A stretch of DNA of 9,483 nucleotides from Bacillota bacterium (GCA_021821235.1 JAKACS010000083.1:1-9483); one strand, 5' to 3'. Positions 1 through 6,883 are shown, numbered from the stretch's first letter. The notes: generated from the sequence alone by a model not told the origin. A program made the numbers and translations.

Positions 1-35
1 AAGCAATGGCCGATTGGGTATCGAAAATAAAATAG
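1..35 (+). CDS. cccA: C-terminal end of an upstream gene, probably cytochrome c-550 (partial)
   Basis: Only the last ten codons are in the window. Reading from base 3 they give AMADWVSKIK and a TAG stop at 33-35. A short amphipathic ending of the 'A-x-W-hydrophobic-S-x-K-K' kind is typical of the last helix of small class I c-type cytochromes. In B. subtilis cccA (membrane-anchored cytochrome c-550) lies just upstream of trmK. The assignment therefore combines a short motif with expected gene order. The haem-binding CxxCH motif would lie outside the window, so the identity is inferred and not shown. Confidence 0.45.
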   Translation, partial: AMADWVSKIK

Positions 36-122
36 CTTTTTAGAGAATATAAATGCAACTGGTTCATTTTCTAAGTGAATCGGTGAAAGGAAATTGATTG
101 AAAAAGAACAGATCCATTAGTT

Positions 123-157
123 AAAAAGGTCCTTTGCATCTGCAAGGGACTTTTTTT
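123..157 (+). terminator. Rho-independent terminator after the upstream (cccA-like) gene
   Basis: An 11-bp stem (128-138 with 141-151 as its outer limits; GGTCCTTTGCA against TGCAAGGGACT, including G-T pairs) is preceded by five A and followed by a T-run at 151-157. The innermost A-T pair probably stays open, which leaves a four-base loop. It lies about 90 bases after the TAG at 33-35 and 49 bases before trmK, so it most likely ends the upstream transcript. Confidence 0.8.
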
Positions 158-162
158 ATACT
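133..162 (+). promoter_or_regulatory. Possible SigA-type promoter for trmK-yqfO, overlapping the terminator
   Basis: TATACT (157-162) directly follows the terminator T-run and matches the -10 consensus at five of six positions. The best -35 at acceptable spacing is TTTGCA (133-138, 18-bp spacer, four of six), which lies inside the terminator stem. TATATT at 174-179 is an alternative -10 but has only a T-tract as -35. A promoter is needed here if the terminator is efficient, but this exact placement is weak. Confidence 0.25.
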
Positions 163-205
163 AGAATGGTGCATATATTGAAAGAGAATTGAGTGGTGGA
201 AGTTT

Positions 206-934
206 TTGAATACAGAAAAATTGTCAGAACGTCTTCATAAAGTTGCCCAATTTGTCCCTAAAGGTTCGAAATTAGCCGATATCGGATCCGATCATGCTTA
301 TTTGCCATGTTATTTGGTTAAAAAAGGGATCGTTCCTTTTGCTATTGCTGGAGAAGTGGTTGACGGACCCTATCAATCAGCAAGGAGACAGGTGGAAAGT
401 GAAAGGTTGACGGATATGATCTCCGTCCGCTTGGGTGATGGATTGGCCGTAATTGAAGCAGGAGAAGTTGATTGTATTACGATTGCTGGAATGGGAGGTC
501 CATTAATCACCGCGATTTTGTCAAGAGGAGAAGAAAAGCTTGCGGCGGTAAAGAGGCTTGTATTGCAGCCAAATATTGCCGCAGGATCAATCCGAAAATG
601 GCTCGTTGAACAGGGCTGGGAACTAATTGATGAAGAAATCATTAAAGAAGACGGTAAAATTTACGAAATATTGGTTGCTGAAAAAGGGGAGCCGTATAGG
701 GCGTATGGAGAAAATCTCGAGGTGGAATTTCTTTTAGGACCAATTTTGCTGCGAAAAAAACAAGAGGTTTTTACACAAAAGTGGAATGCTGAACTGAAGA
801 ATTGGAAAAAAATCTATAGCCAGCTTGAACAGGCGTTGCCAACAACAAAAGCAGCAGAAAAGAAGCAGGAGCTGGTAAAAAAAATAAATTGGGTTGAGGA
901 GGCACTGAAAGATGAAGAAAGTAAATGGTCATGA
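206..934 (+). CDS. trmK: tRNA (adenine-22-N1)-methyltransferase TrmK
   Basis: Predicted SAM-dependent methyltransferase that makes m1A at position 22 of bacterial tRNAs; cytoplasmic. The 242-aa length fits the TrmK/YqfN (COG2384) family. The N-terminal Rossmann domain (about 1-160) shows the glycine-rich SAM loop ADIGSDHAYLP at 24-34, the acidic strand end AGE at 48-50, GDG at 77-79, the core motif IAGMGG at 93-98 and LQPN at 120-123. The C-terminal part (about 170-240) is charged and helical, as expected for the family's coiled-coil domain. The start is TTG, with a GGTGGA-type ribosome site at 195-200; no in-frame ATG fits the conserved N-terminus NTEKLSERL better. The stop lies 23 nt inside yqfO, so the two are translationally linked. 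The trmK-yqfO pairing is conserved in Bacillaceae. Confidence 0.93.
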   Translation: MNTEKLSERLHKVAQFVPKGSKLADIGSDHAYLPCYLVKKGIVPFAIAGEVVDGPYQSARRQVESERLTDMISVRLGDGLAVIEAGEVDCITIAGMGGPLITAILSRGEEKLAAVKRLVLQPNIAAGSIRKWLVEQGWELIDEEIIKEDGKIYEILVAEKGEPYRAYGENLEVEFLLGPILLRKKQEVFTQKWNAELKNWKKIYSQLEQALPTTKAAEKKQELVKKINWVEEALKDEESKWS

Positions 935-2027
935 GATAATCCAGCTCTTTGAACAGTTCGCCCCTAAAGATTTGGCAATGGAAGGGGACAAAATCGGTCT
1001 GCAAATCGGTCGTTTGAATCAAAAAGTTGCACGGGTGATGATTGCTCTTGATGTCCTTGAAGAAGTTGTGGATGAGGCAATTGAGAAACAGGTTCAGCTC
1101 ATTATTGCCCACCATCCGCCAATATATCGGCCATTGCAAAAGCTTGCAACAGATACAGCACAGGGAAGAGCGATTGAAAAACTAATCAAACACGATATTG
1201 CCGTTTATGCCGCACATACAAATCTTGATGTCGCCCAGGGCGGAGTCAACGATCTGCTCGCTGATCGATTGGGGATTCAGAATCCGGAAGTTTTGGTACC
1301 GACATTTGAAACACCGCTGAAAAAGCTGGTTGTTTATGTAGCAAGCACACATGCCGATCAAGTGCGCCAAGCGCTTGGAAATGCAGGAGCTGGCTTTATC
1401 GGAAATTACAGCCATTGTTCTTTTTCAACAGTGGGAACCGGGAGATTTAGACCAGAGAGAGGGACAAATCCTTATATCGGCAAGACCGGAAATTTAGAAG
1501 TGGCTGCTGAGGATCGGATTGAAACAATTATTCCCGAGTCATTGTTGAAAAAAGCGATTGCCGCCATGCTAAAAGTGCATCCATATGAGGAAGTTGCCTA
1601 TGATGTTTATCCACTCGAAAATAAAGGGGCACGTCTTGGGTTAGGCAGAATCGGAACAGTTGAAGAAATGACGCTCGGTGAATTCGCCGAACGGGTGAAA
1701 ACAGCTTTAGAGGTGGATCATGTCCGGGTTGTTGGCGATATAGCGGCAAAAATACGTAAAGTTGCTGTTCTCGGTGGTGATGGCAACAAATACTACAGCC
1801 AAGCAAAGGTTAAAGGGGCAGATGTCTATGTCACAGGTGACATTTACTATCATACGGCACATGATGCGATGATGCTTGGACTTCATATGATCGATCCCGG
1901 TCATAATGTTGAGAAGGTGATGAAAAAAGGTGTTGCGAATGCCTTGGTCAAAATGTGTACGGAAGCCGGATATGAAGTGGAAATTTTTCCATCCGAACTG
2001 AACACAGACCCGTTTAAAAGGATTTAA
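912..2027 (+). CDS. yqfO: NIF3/DUF34 family dinuclear metal-centre protein YqfO
   Basis: Member of the NIF3/DUF34 (YqfO, GTP cyclohydrolase 1 type 2-like) family. These proteins form hexamers holding two metal ions per subunit; their true reaction is not firmly established, and 'GTP cyclohydrolase' labels should not be trusted. Likely metal ligands are visible: His67-His68 in AHHPP, His102 and Asp106 in HTNLD, and His331 and Glu334 in DPGHNVE. Asp310 in GDIYYHTAHDA is also in a conserved family motif. The 371-aa length is the long form: residues about 130-250 form the inserted PII/CutA-like domain, with HPYEEVAYDVYPL at 223-235. The usual GGSG loop reads GGDG (288-291). The ATG has a strong GAGGAGG site (896-902, 9-nt spacing) located inside trmK. 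Downstream is a hairpin shared with ispH. Confidence 0.93.
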   Translation: MKKVNGHEIIQLFEQFAPKDLAMEGDKIGLQIGRLNQKVARVMIALDVLEEVVDEAIEKQVQLIIAHHPPIYRPLQKLATDTAQGRAIEKLIKHDIAVYAAHTNLDVAQGGVNDLLADRLGIQNPEVLVPTFETPLKKLVVYVASTHADQVRQALGNAGAGFIGNYSHCSFSTVGTGRFRPERGTNPYIGKTGNLEVAAEDRIETIIPESLLKKAIAAMLKVHPYEEVAYDVYPLENKGARLGLGRIGTVEEMTLGEFAERVKTALEVDHVRVVGDIAAKIRKVAVLGGDGNKYYSQAKVKGADVYVTGDIYYHTAHDAMMLGLHMIDPGHNVEKVMKKGVANALVKMCTEAGYEVEIFPSELNTDPFKRI

Positions 2028-2064
2028 TGTCATTCCGCCTAAATAGTAAACTTAGAGGCATTAA

Positions 2065-2100
2065 CTGAAAAAAGAACCAATCATATGGTTCTTTTTTCAG
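2065..2100. terminator. Bidirectional terminator between yqfO and ispH
   Basis: A perfect 15-bp inverted repeat (2065-2079 with 2086-2100) surrounds a six-base loop. The GC-containing core GAACCA/TGGTTC is flanked by an A-run on one arm and a T-run on the other, so it can work in both directions. It starts one base past the ispH stop codon (TGA at 2103-2101 on the minus strand) and 38 bases after the yqfO stop. Confidence 0.9.
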
Positions 2101-3042
2101 TCATCCTTTTTTTACTTTTGGGAGGATTTTTGATAATGGTATTTTTTTCTGCCGTTCCCATGTTGCCTCGTTTTCGGGATCAAATTGTTCAAGGAAGTTG
2201 ATGACCTCTTTTGTAATCGGTGTTGGCGTGGAGGCTCCAGCAGTAACAGCAACCGTTTGAGCATTTTTAATCCAATCAAGATTCAGCTCAGCAATATCAG
2301 CAATTCTATAAGCCATTGTACCGGCTATTTCTTCTGAAACTTGCGCGAGGCGGTTGGAGTTATTGCTTTTTGGATCGCCGACAACAATTAAAACATCAGC
2401 GTCTTTTGCTTGCTCAGCCACAGCCTCTTGGCGGATTTGTGTGGCCAGACAAATTTCATTGTATGCTTCTGCGTGCGGGTATTTTTCCTGTACTTTTTTC
2501 ATAATATCAGCAACGTCCCACTGGCTCATGGTCGTTTGATTGGTGACGATGATTTTTTCATTTTCAAGCGATAGGGCATTGACATCGTCTTCAGAAGAAA
2601 CCAAATGAACGACATTTGGTGCTACACCGACAGCTCCTTCCGGCTCGGGGTGCCCCTTTTTGCCAATATAAATAATTTCGTAACCTTCCTTTTCTTTTTG
2701 CTTGATCAAATCATGGGTTTTCGTGACATCTGGACAGGTGGCATCAATCGTAACCAGACTTTTCTTGCGTGCCAGCTCCCGTACTTCCGGGGAAATTCCA
2801 TGAGCAGTGAAAATCACCGTCCCGGAATCCACTTTTTCCAAAATCTCTTTGCGGTTATTTCCATCAAGCGTGATAATGCCCTCTTCGGCAAACGCATCGG
2901 TTACATGTTTATTGTGAACAATCATCCCTAAGATATAGATTGGGCGAGGCAAAGATTTATCTAAAGCCGCGTTTCTGGCAATAACCATGGCGTCAACAAC
3001 GCCATAGCAGTAGCCGCGCGGTGAAATTTTAATCACTTTCAT
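2101..3042 (-). CDS. ispH: 4-hydroxy-3-methylbut-2-enyl diphosphate reductase IspH (LytB)
   Basis: Catalyses the last step of the MEP isoprenoid pathway: HMBPP is reduced to IPP and DMAPP at a [4Fe-4S] cluster in the cytoplasm. Numbering from the chosen start (313 aa, normal for Bacillus), the three cluster cysteines are Cys12 (GYCYGV), Cys103 (ATCPDVT) and Cys198 (EICLATQ). Substrate-binding residues are His43 (VHN), His81 (TAHG), His131 and Glu133 (GHPEPEG), the TNQTT motif at 167-171 and the [11 protein letters not shown] motif near 222-232. The open frame extends 12 codons further upstream. The ATG at 3042 is preferred because AGGAGG lies 9 nt ahead (3057-3052) and [15 protein letters not shown] is the conserved family start. 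It appears monocistronic, with its own promoter and a terminator immediately after the stop. Confidence 0.96.
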   Translation of the reverse strand: MKVIKISPRGYCYGVVDAMVIARNAALDKSLPRPIYILGMIVHNKHVTDAFAEEGIITLDGNNRKEILEKVDSGTVIFTAHGISPEVRELARKKSLVTIDATCPDVTKTHDLIKQKEKEGYEIIYIGKKGHPEPEGAVGVAPNVVHLVSSEDDVNALSLENEKIIVTNQTTMSQWDVADIMKKVQEKYPHAEAYNEICLATQIRQEAVAEQAKDADVLIVVGDPKSNNSNRLAQVSEEIAGTMAYRIADIAELNLDWIKNAQTVAVTAGASTPTPITKEVINFLEQFDPENEATWERQKKIPLSKILPKVKKG

Positions 3043-3090
3043 CGATTTTATCCTCCTGTAAAAGGGATTGGCTAACAATCTACCTTTTCC

Positions 3091-3130
3091 ATTATATAAG
3101 AATTATAGAAGGAATACAAAGATGGATCAA
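3091..3130 (-). promoter_or_regulatory. ispH promoter region with two overlapping SigA-type promoters
   Basis: On the minus strand, TTGATC (3130-3125) and TATAAT (3107-3102) are 17 bp apart, a good SigA promoter. A second perfect TATAAT (3096-3091) is 11 bp further on, with TTGTAT (3119-3114) also 17 bp upstream of it. Starts would fall near 3095 and 3084, giving leaders of about 40-55 nt ahead of the ispH ATG. Confidence 0.65.
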
Positions 3131-3141
3131 ACTTACCTGCC

Positions 3142-3156
3142 TGATGTCCGACATCA
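3142..3156. repeat. Perfect 7-1-7 inverted repeat upstream of the ispH promoter
   Basis: TGATGTC-C-GACATCA is a perfect 7-bp palindrome around one central base. It lies 11 bp upstream of the ispH -35 box and 14 bp beyond the yqfQ terminator. With a one-base centre it cannot form a full hairpin, so a dimeric protein-binding site is more likely than an RNA structure. The outer TGAT...ATCA matches the ends of a Fur-type 7-1-7 box, but the inner bases do not. No regulator can be named. Confidence 0.4.
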
Positions 3157-3170
3157 CAGTTTATGGATTC

Positions 3171-3200
3171 AAAAATAAAAGAATGCTGTTTCCAGCATCC
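3171..3200 (-). terminator. Rho-independent terminator of yqfQ
   Basis: On the minus strand an 8-bp stem (GGATGCTG with CAGCATTC, one G-T pair) closes a GAAA tetraloop at 3200-3181. TTTTATTTTT follows at 3180-3171. It begins 16 nt after the yqfQ stop codon. Confidence 0.85.
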
Positions 3201-3216
3201 TCCTTTTCTAGATAAC

Positions 3217-3843
3217 TCAAATATATAGTTTCGGAACAGAGGTACCTTTTTCCCAATTTGTTGAGGACTTAGCCCGATTGATTTGCGCACTTTTATAGAC
3301 GGTGCCGGATTGGCCGCTCTGCCCTTTTTTGGGTGTTGACTTCTTTTTTACGGAAGAAGCAGTATTTTTTTTGCTGTTTTCTTTTAGGTTTTCCTTTTTT
3401 TCAGTTGTTTCAGTTGTTTCTGTCTCTGTATCGGCGGTTGCGCTTTTTAACCCGCGATAAAGCTTCCACATCGCGGGGAGATTTTTTACAATTGGACCGT
3501 ATTGCTGGATCATCGGACCAATCGTTTGGGCTGTTCTGATGATTTGCTGAGTGTTGTTTAAAAGTCCTGAAATTCCAGACGGATTTGTCAAGCTTTGCAA
3601 AAGCGACCCGCCGCCCGCGGCTGCACGCCCTGCATTTTGCATACCTGTTAATCCGTTCATCCCCAAGCCGCGGGCTGCTGTTCCTCTCCCAAGCAGATTA
3701 GACAACAAGCCGCCTCCCCTGTTCATTTGTCGTGCTCCACCGAAAAGAGGGTTTTGTGGCGCCATGCGATTCATCCCCAATAGACCCCCTTTTCCAAAGG
3801 ATCCTTGAGGCATTCTCGGCGACGTCGGTATTCTTGGCTGCAT
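3217..3843 (-). CDS. yqfQ: YqfQ/VrrA-like low-complexity protein, function unknown
   Basis: 208-aa protein with no recognisable enzyme motif. The name rests on gene order (between ispH and cshB) and overall make-up. Residues 1-80 are rich in Gly, Met, Arg, Asn and Leu and probably disordered. Residues about 85-132 are the only ordered-looking part, with the motif TIGPMIQQYGPIVKNLPAMW and then KLYRGLKS. Residues about 135-200 are a Lys/Ser/Thr/Glu-rich tail with a TETETTETTEKKE stretch, and the protein ends in SVPKLYI. There is no signal peptide or clear membrane helix. The frame is open 8 codons further, but AAAGGAGGT (3858-3850) sits 6 nt before the ATG at 3843, so that start is chosen. The promoter is unclear: TATACA (3907-3902) and TATTTT (3884-3879), 17 bp apart, are the best pair. 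Homologues in the B. cereus group contain the variable vrrA repeat. Confidence 0.75.
   Translation of the reverse strand: MQPRIPTSPRMPQGSFGKGGLLGMNRMAPQNPLFGGARQMNRGGGLLSNLLGRGTAARGLGMNGLTGMQNAGRAAAGGGSLLQSLTNPSGISGLLNNTQQIIRTAQTIGPMIQQYGPIVKNLPAMWKLYRGLKSATADTETETTETTEKKENLKENSKKNTASSVKKKSTPKKGQSGQSGTVYKSAQINRAKSSTNWEKGTSVPKLYI
3402..3419. repeat. Short 9-bp tandem repeat inside yqfQ
   Basis: CAGTTGTTT occurs twice in tandem (3402-3410, 3411-3419). It encodes part of the ETT-ETT-E stretch in the Thr/Glu-rich tail of YqfQ, and degenerate copies follow (CTGTCTCTG). The unit is a multiple of three, so copy-number changes would keep the frame. Confidence 0.6.
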
Positions 3844-3980
3844 TTTTTTACCTCCTTTCGTTTGCATCCTTCTACTTTAAAATATGCGATGTTTTGATTT
3901 TTGTATAGGTTGTCATCCTAGCGAGTGATAAATTTGCTGATTTAAAAAAGCGGAGTAGGAAAAGATGATAATGAAATAGT

Positions 3981-4009
3981 GGAGATTTACTTGAAACTTT
4001 ACTATAATA
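3981..4009 (+). promoter_or_regulatory. Probable promoter of the cshB-nfo operon
   Basis: A perfect TATAAT at 4004-4009 has TGGAGA (3981-3986, four of six consensus -35 positions) 17 bp upstream. Transcription would start near 4016 and give a leader of about 30 nt ending in the AAGGAG site of cshB. The remainder of the 201-nt divergent region with yqfQ (3844-4044) shows no further gene, hairpin or riboswitch that I can support. Confidence 0.5.
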
Positions 4010-4044
4010 ACAGGATGGACAAGAGATTGGATAAGGAGAAGTAT

Positions 4045-5361
4045 ATGACTGTTAACCAATTTGAAAAATATTCTTTTCAAGCCTTTATTTTGGAGGCATT
4101 GGAAAAACTAGGATTTTATAAACCAACAGAAATACAGGAAAAGATGATTCCGCTTATTTCCAAAGGCGAAAGTGCAATCGGGCAATCGCAAACCGGTACT
4201 GGGAAAACACATGCCTATATTTTGCCAATTCTTGAAAAAATCGATCCGAAGCGTCAGGAAGTTCAGGCGGTAATTACTGCACCGACGAGGGAGTTGGCAA
4301 CGCAAATCTACCAGCAAATTTTAAAAATAACCGCTCATTGCTCTAAAGAAGAAATGATTCAAACAAAATGTTATATTGGCGGTACAGATAAACAAAGAAC
4401 AATTGAAAAATTAAAGGTACAGCCGCATATTGCTGTGGGGACGCCAGGAAGAATCAAAGATTTGATGAATGAAAAAGCACTATTGATTCATACGGCTTCT
4501 GTCCTTGTCGTCGATGAAGCGGATATGATGCTTGATATGGGTTTTATTTTAGATGTGGATCAAATTGCAGGAAAACTGCCGGAAAACTTGCAAATGCTCG
4601 TTTTTTCGGCGACAATTCCGGAAAAGCTAAAGCCTTTTCTAAAAAAGTATATGGAGAACCCGAAATCCATTAGGATACAAGCAAAGCAGATTGCCGCAGA
4701 AAATTTGCAGCATTATCTTTTGCCATCAAGGCACCGTAACAAAAAAGAGTTGGTGTACGATGTTCTAAAATATTTTAATCCATATTTGGCTATTGTTTTC
4801 ACCAACACGAAAAAAATGGCAGAAGAAGTGGCAGCTGATTTAACGGTAAGAGGATTGAAAGTCGGCCGCGTTCACGGAGATTTAACACCGCGGGAACGGA
4901 AAAAAATGATGAAGCAAATTCAAGACTTAGAGTTTCAATATATTGTCGCTACCGATTTGGCAGCAAGGGGAATCGATATAGAAGGCGTCAGCCACGTGAT
5001 TAACTATGAATTGCCGACTGATCTTGATTTTTATATTCATCGCGTTGGCAGAACAGCCAGAGCCGGTTTTTCAGGAACGGCGTTAACTATTTATGATTTA
5101 TCTGACGAAGATGCACTTAATCGTCTTGAGAAAATGGGAATACAGTTCACCCATGTGGATTTGAAAAAAGAAGGATTTGTTGAACTTGGAGAGCGCAATA
5201 AACGAAAAGCGCGGAAAAGACAAGCAGATGAAGCTGATCAGCTCGCCAAAGCGATTGTTCGAAAGCCAGAAAAAATAAAACCCGGCTACAAAAAGAAAAT
5301 GCAGGCAGAAGTCGCACAATTTCGGAAAAAACAGAAGCGGCTAAAAACCAAAAAGAAATAA
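4045..5361 (+). CDS. cshB: DEAD-box ATP-dependent RNA helicase CshB
   Basis: RNA helicase linked in Bacillus to cold adaptation and RNA remodelling. All core motifs are present (numbered for 438 aa): the Q-motif region FEKYSF...KPTEIQ (6-31), Walker [11 protein letters not shown] (46-55), Ia PTREL (80-84), Ib TPGR (133-136), DEAD (157-160), SAT (188-190), [10 protein letters not shown] (302-311) and HRVGRTAR (332-339). The tail from about residue 386 is very basic (Lys/Arg-rich), as expected for RNA binding. The frame is open 22 codons further upstream, but the ATG at 4045 has AAGGAG at 4033-4038 (6-nt spacing), gives 438 aa (the B. subtilis CshB length) and begins at the conserved Q-motif domain. 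Position between yqfQ and nfo supports CshB over other DEAD paralogues. nfo follows 16 nt after the stop. Confidence 0.94.
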   Translation: MTVNQFEKYSFQAFILEALEKLGFYKPTEIQEKMIPLISKGESAIGQSQTGTGKTHAYILPILEKIDPKRQEVQAVITAPTRELATQIYQQILKITAHCSKEEMIQTKCYIGGTDKQRTIEKLKVQPHIAVGTPGRIKDLMNEKALLIHTASVLVVDEADMMLDMGFILDVDQIAGKLPENLQMLVFSATIPEKLKPFLKKYMENPKSIRIQAKQIAAENLQHYLLPSRHRNKKELVYDVLKYFNPYLAIVFTNTKKMAEEVAADLTVRGLKVGRVHGDLTPRERKKMMKQIQDLEFQYIVATDLAARGIDIEGVSHVINYELPTDLDFYIHRVGRTARAGFSGTALTIYDLSDEDALNRLEKMGIQFTHVDLKKEGFVELGERNKRKARKRQADEADQLAKAIVRKPEKIKPGYKKKMQAEVAQFRKKQKRLKTKKK

Positions 5362-5377
5362 GCGGGGAGGAAGAAAA

Positions 5378-6271
5378 ATGTTGAAAATAGGCTCACATGT
5401 ATCAATGAGCGGCAAGAAAATGCTGCTTGCGGCGAGTGAAGAAGCCGTATCATACGGTGCCAACACATTTATGATTTACACGGGAGCACCGCAAAACACG
5501 AGAAGAAAGAAAATTGAGGATTTAAATATTGAAGCGGGGAAACGCCATATGGAGGAGAACGGAATTTCTGAAATCGTCGTCCATGCTCCATATATTATTA
5601 ATATCGGCAACACTTCGAATCCGGCTACGTTTGAGTTGGGAGTATCCTTCCTCCGTTCTGAAATTGAACGGACAGAAGCACTCGGAGCCAAACAGATTGT
5701 CACCCATCCGGGTGCACATGTCGGGGCTGGAACAGAGGCAGGCATTAAAAAGATTGTAGAAGGATTAAATGAAGTTTTAACAGGTAAAGAAAACGTGCAG
5801 ATTGCCCTTGAAACTATGGCCGGAAAAGGCTCGGAAGTCGGAAAGTCATTTGAAGAACTGGCGATGATTATCGATGGTGTTCATTATAATGACCGGCTTT
5901 CAATTTGCTTTGATACTTGTCATACACATGATGCAGGTTATAACATTGCCGAAGATTTTGACGGTGTTTTAAACGAGTTTGATAAAATAATCGGACTGAA
6001 CCGGCTAAAGGTTTTGCATATCAATGACAGCAAGAATTCCATTGGCATGCGCAAAGACCGACATGAAAACATTGGTTTGGGTCATATTGGTTTTGCCGCC
6101 CTTAACCAGATTGTCCATCATCCCCAGCTTGACGACATTCCGAAAATCTTGGAAACCCCTTTTGTTGGAGAAGATAAAAACAATAAAAAGGCTCCATACA
6201 AGTTTGAGATTGCCATGCTTCGTGAACAAAAGTTTCAGGAAAATCTTCACGACTTGATTATGCAGTCATAG
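5378..6271 (+). CDS. nfo: Endonuclease IV (AP endonuclease) Nfo
   Basis: Class II AP endonuclease that cuts 5' of abasic sites in base excision repair, using three zinc ions in a TIM barrel. All expected ligands are visible in the 297-aa protein: His69 (HAPY), His110 (THPGAH), Glu145 (ALETMAG), Asp179 and His182 ([10 protein letters not shown]), His214 (HINDSK), Asp227 and His229 (KDRHENIG) and Glu259 (ETP). The length is that of the Bacillus YqfS/Nfo enzymes, with no truncation. The ATG has GGGGAGG (5364-5370) 7 nt upstream. It is the second gene of an operon with cshB. In B. subtilis nfo is also expressed in the forespore under SigG; I could not identify such a promoter here. Confidence 0.97.
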   Translation: MLKIGSHVSMSGKKMLLAASEEAVSYGANTFMIYTGAPQNTRRKKIEDLNIEAGKRHMEENGISEIVVHAPYIINIGNTSNPATFELGVSFLRSEIERTEALGAKQIVTHPGAHVGAGTEAGIKKIVEGLNEVLTGKENVQIALETMAGKGSEVGKSFEELAMIIDGVHYNDRLSICFDTCHTHDAGYNIAEDFDGVLNEFDKIIGLNRLKVLHINDSKNSIGMRKDRHENIGLGHIGFAALNQIVHHPQLDDIPKILETPFVGEDKNNKKAPYKFEIAMLREQKFQENLHDLIMQS

Positions 6272-6305
6272 CAAAAAGCCCGGTAATGTCAGACCGGGCT
6301 TTTTG
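6272..6305. terminator. Bidirectional terminator between nfo and yqfT
   Basis: A perfect 13-bp stem (6272-6284 with 6293-6305), with core GCCCGGT/ACCGGGC flanked by an A-run and a T-run, closes an 8-base loop. It starts directly after the nfo TAG and ends 14 bases from the yqfT stop on the other strand, so it can serve both converging genes. Confidence 0.92.
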
Positions 6306-6319
6306 TTTTGATTATAGGT

Positions 6320-6574
6320 TTATTTTGTAAACTGGATAAACAATTTGTTCACTTCTTTGGCTGTTTCAGGACCCGCTACTTTTGCAATTTCTTTGATCAA
6401 GACAGCTCTTTCGGAAGGATTGAAAATATTAATTTGCTTTCCCCGCAAATAGTCGGCTATTTTCTTTGCCTGCTCGCGGGTAATCGAGATATTAAATTGG
6501 TTGGCGTATTTCAACAGTTCGGCCGCAGTAATATTGCTGATTTTATGATTAATGATGTTTTCAAATATACCCAC
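6320..6574 (-). CDS. yqfT: Small conserved protein YqfT (DUF2624-like), function unknown
   Basis: About 84 aa, soluble, helical and charged, with no membrane segment and no catalytic motif. The sequence NITAAELLKYANQFNISITREQAKKIADYLRG, then INIFNPSERAVLIKEIAKVAG, looks like a small helical domain of the DUF2624/YqfT type. The name rests on this and on its place between nfo and zur. Start choice: ATG at 6580 is only 2 nt from the GAGGAG site (6588-6583) and GTG at 6583 overlaps it, whereas GTG at 6574 is 8 nt away and gives MGIFENIINHKI. I therefore use 6574, though the longer forms (86-87 aa) cannot be excluded. It ends next to the terminator shared with nfo. No convincing promoter was found upstream. 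Confidence 0.75.
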   Translation of the reverse strand: MGIFENIINHKISNITAAELLKYANQFNISITREQAKKIADYLRGKQINIFNPSERAVLIKEIAKVAGPETAKEVNKLFIQFTK

Positions 6575-6696
6575 TCTCATCACTCCTCATCTTAATGTAT
6601 GAAGGAGAATAGAAGACGTGACAAGAAATTTCGGATAAAGGATAAAAGCTTGCCATTGGGAAAAAACGTGCCTCAAAGGTTAGCAAGCAGGAACCC

Positions 6697-6725
6697 TTTA
6701 CTTTCGTAATGGGTTGATGTATACT
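6697..6725 (+). promoter_or_regulatory. Probable SigA-type promoter of zur
   Basis: TTTACT (6697-6702) and TATACT (6720-6725) are exactly 17 bp apart, with four of six and five of six consensus matches. Transcription would begin near 6732, giving a leader of about 150 nt before the zur ATG. A weaker alternative is TTGGCG (6807-6812) with TAGAAA (6831-6836), 18 bp apart and nearer the gene. Confidence 0.5.
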
Positions 6726-6734
6726 ATTTGGTGT

Positions 6735-6777
6735 AAATCGGAATGATTCTTAAAATTAATCGTAAGCAAAATGATGT
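6735..6777. promoter_or_regulatory. Two tandem Zur-box-like sites upstream of zur
   Basis: Compared with the Bacillus Zur box (AAATCGTAAT-N-ATTACGATTT), site 1 at 6735-6755 has left half AAATCGGAAT (9 of 10) followed by ATT, but a poor right half. Site 2 at 6757-6777 contains AATCGTAA and then GAT, about 14 of 20 overall. Their centres are 22 bp apart, two helical turns, just downstream of the proposed transcription start. Each alone is within chance for AT-rich DNA; the pairing and the location next to a zur gene give the call its weight. Confidence 0.35.
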
Positions 6778-6883
6778 ACTAGTACTCTTCGCAATAAAGG
6801 AAATTGTTGGCGCGACTTTGGTCTTTATCCTAGAAAATAAAAAGGGTAAACTACAGCTAAAGGTATGAAGGGGTAATATCGAC

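Larger units (their letters stand above)
6575..6883. other. 309-nt gene-free region between yqfT and zur
   Basis: No supportable reading frame on either strand. It holds the yqfT ribosome site (6583-6588), an imperfect hairpin at 6692-6715 (AACCC-T-TTAC, loop TTTC, GTAA-T-GGGTT, with a central T-T mismatch and no T-run after it), a SigA-like promoter and two Zur-box-like sites. A 6-bp inverted repeat GCTTGC/GCAAGC (6648-6653, 6683-6688) has a long loop and may be chance. From memory, B. subtilis has yqfU here and Listeria has zinc ABC transporter genes next to its zur gene; neither is present. Confidence 0.6.

Noticed and set aside
94..120. Eight-codon TTG-started mini-ORF just before the terminator upstream of trmK, reminiscent of a leader peptide for attenuation
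   Set aside because: The AAAGG site is only 3 nt from the TTG, no alternative antiterminator pairing was found, and the hairpin is adequately explained as the end of the upstream gene.
2037..2059. Imperfect GCCTAA/TTAGAGGC inverted repeat ahead of the yqfO-ispH terminator
   Set aside because: Short, interrupted by an extra base and with no T-run; the strong neighbouring hairpin accounts for termination.
3072..3290. 72-codon minus-strand open frame overlapping the 3' end of yqfQ and the ispH upstream region
   Set aside because: It runs through the yqfQ terminator and the ispH promoter, has no suitable ribosome site and no family-like motifs; it is a chance frame.
6648..6688. GCTTGC/GCAAGC inverted repeat in the gap before zur, as a possible riboswitch or attenuator
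   Set aside because: Only 6 bp of stem around a loop of about 29 bases, with no known riboswitch motif and no T-run; it lies upstream of the proposed zur promoter.
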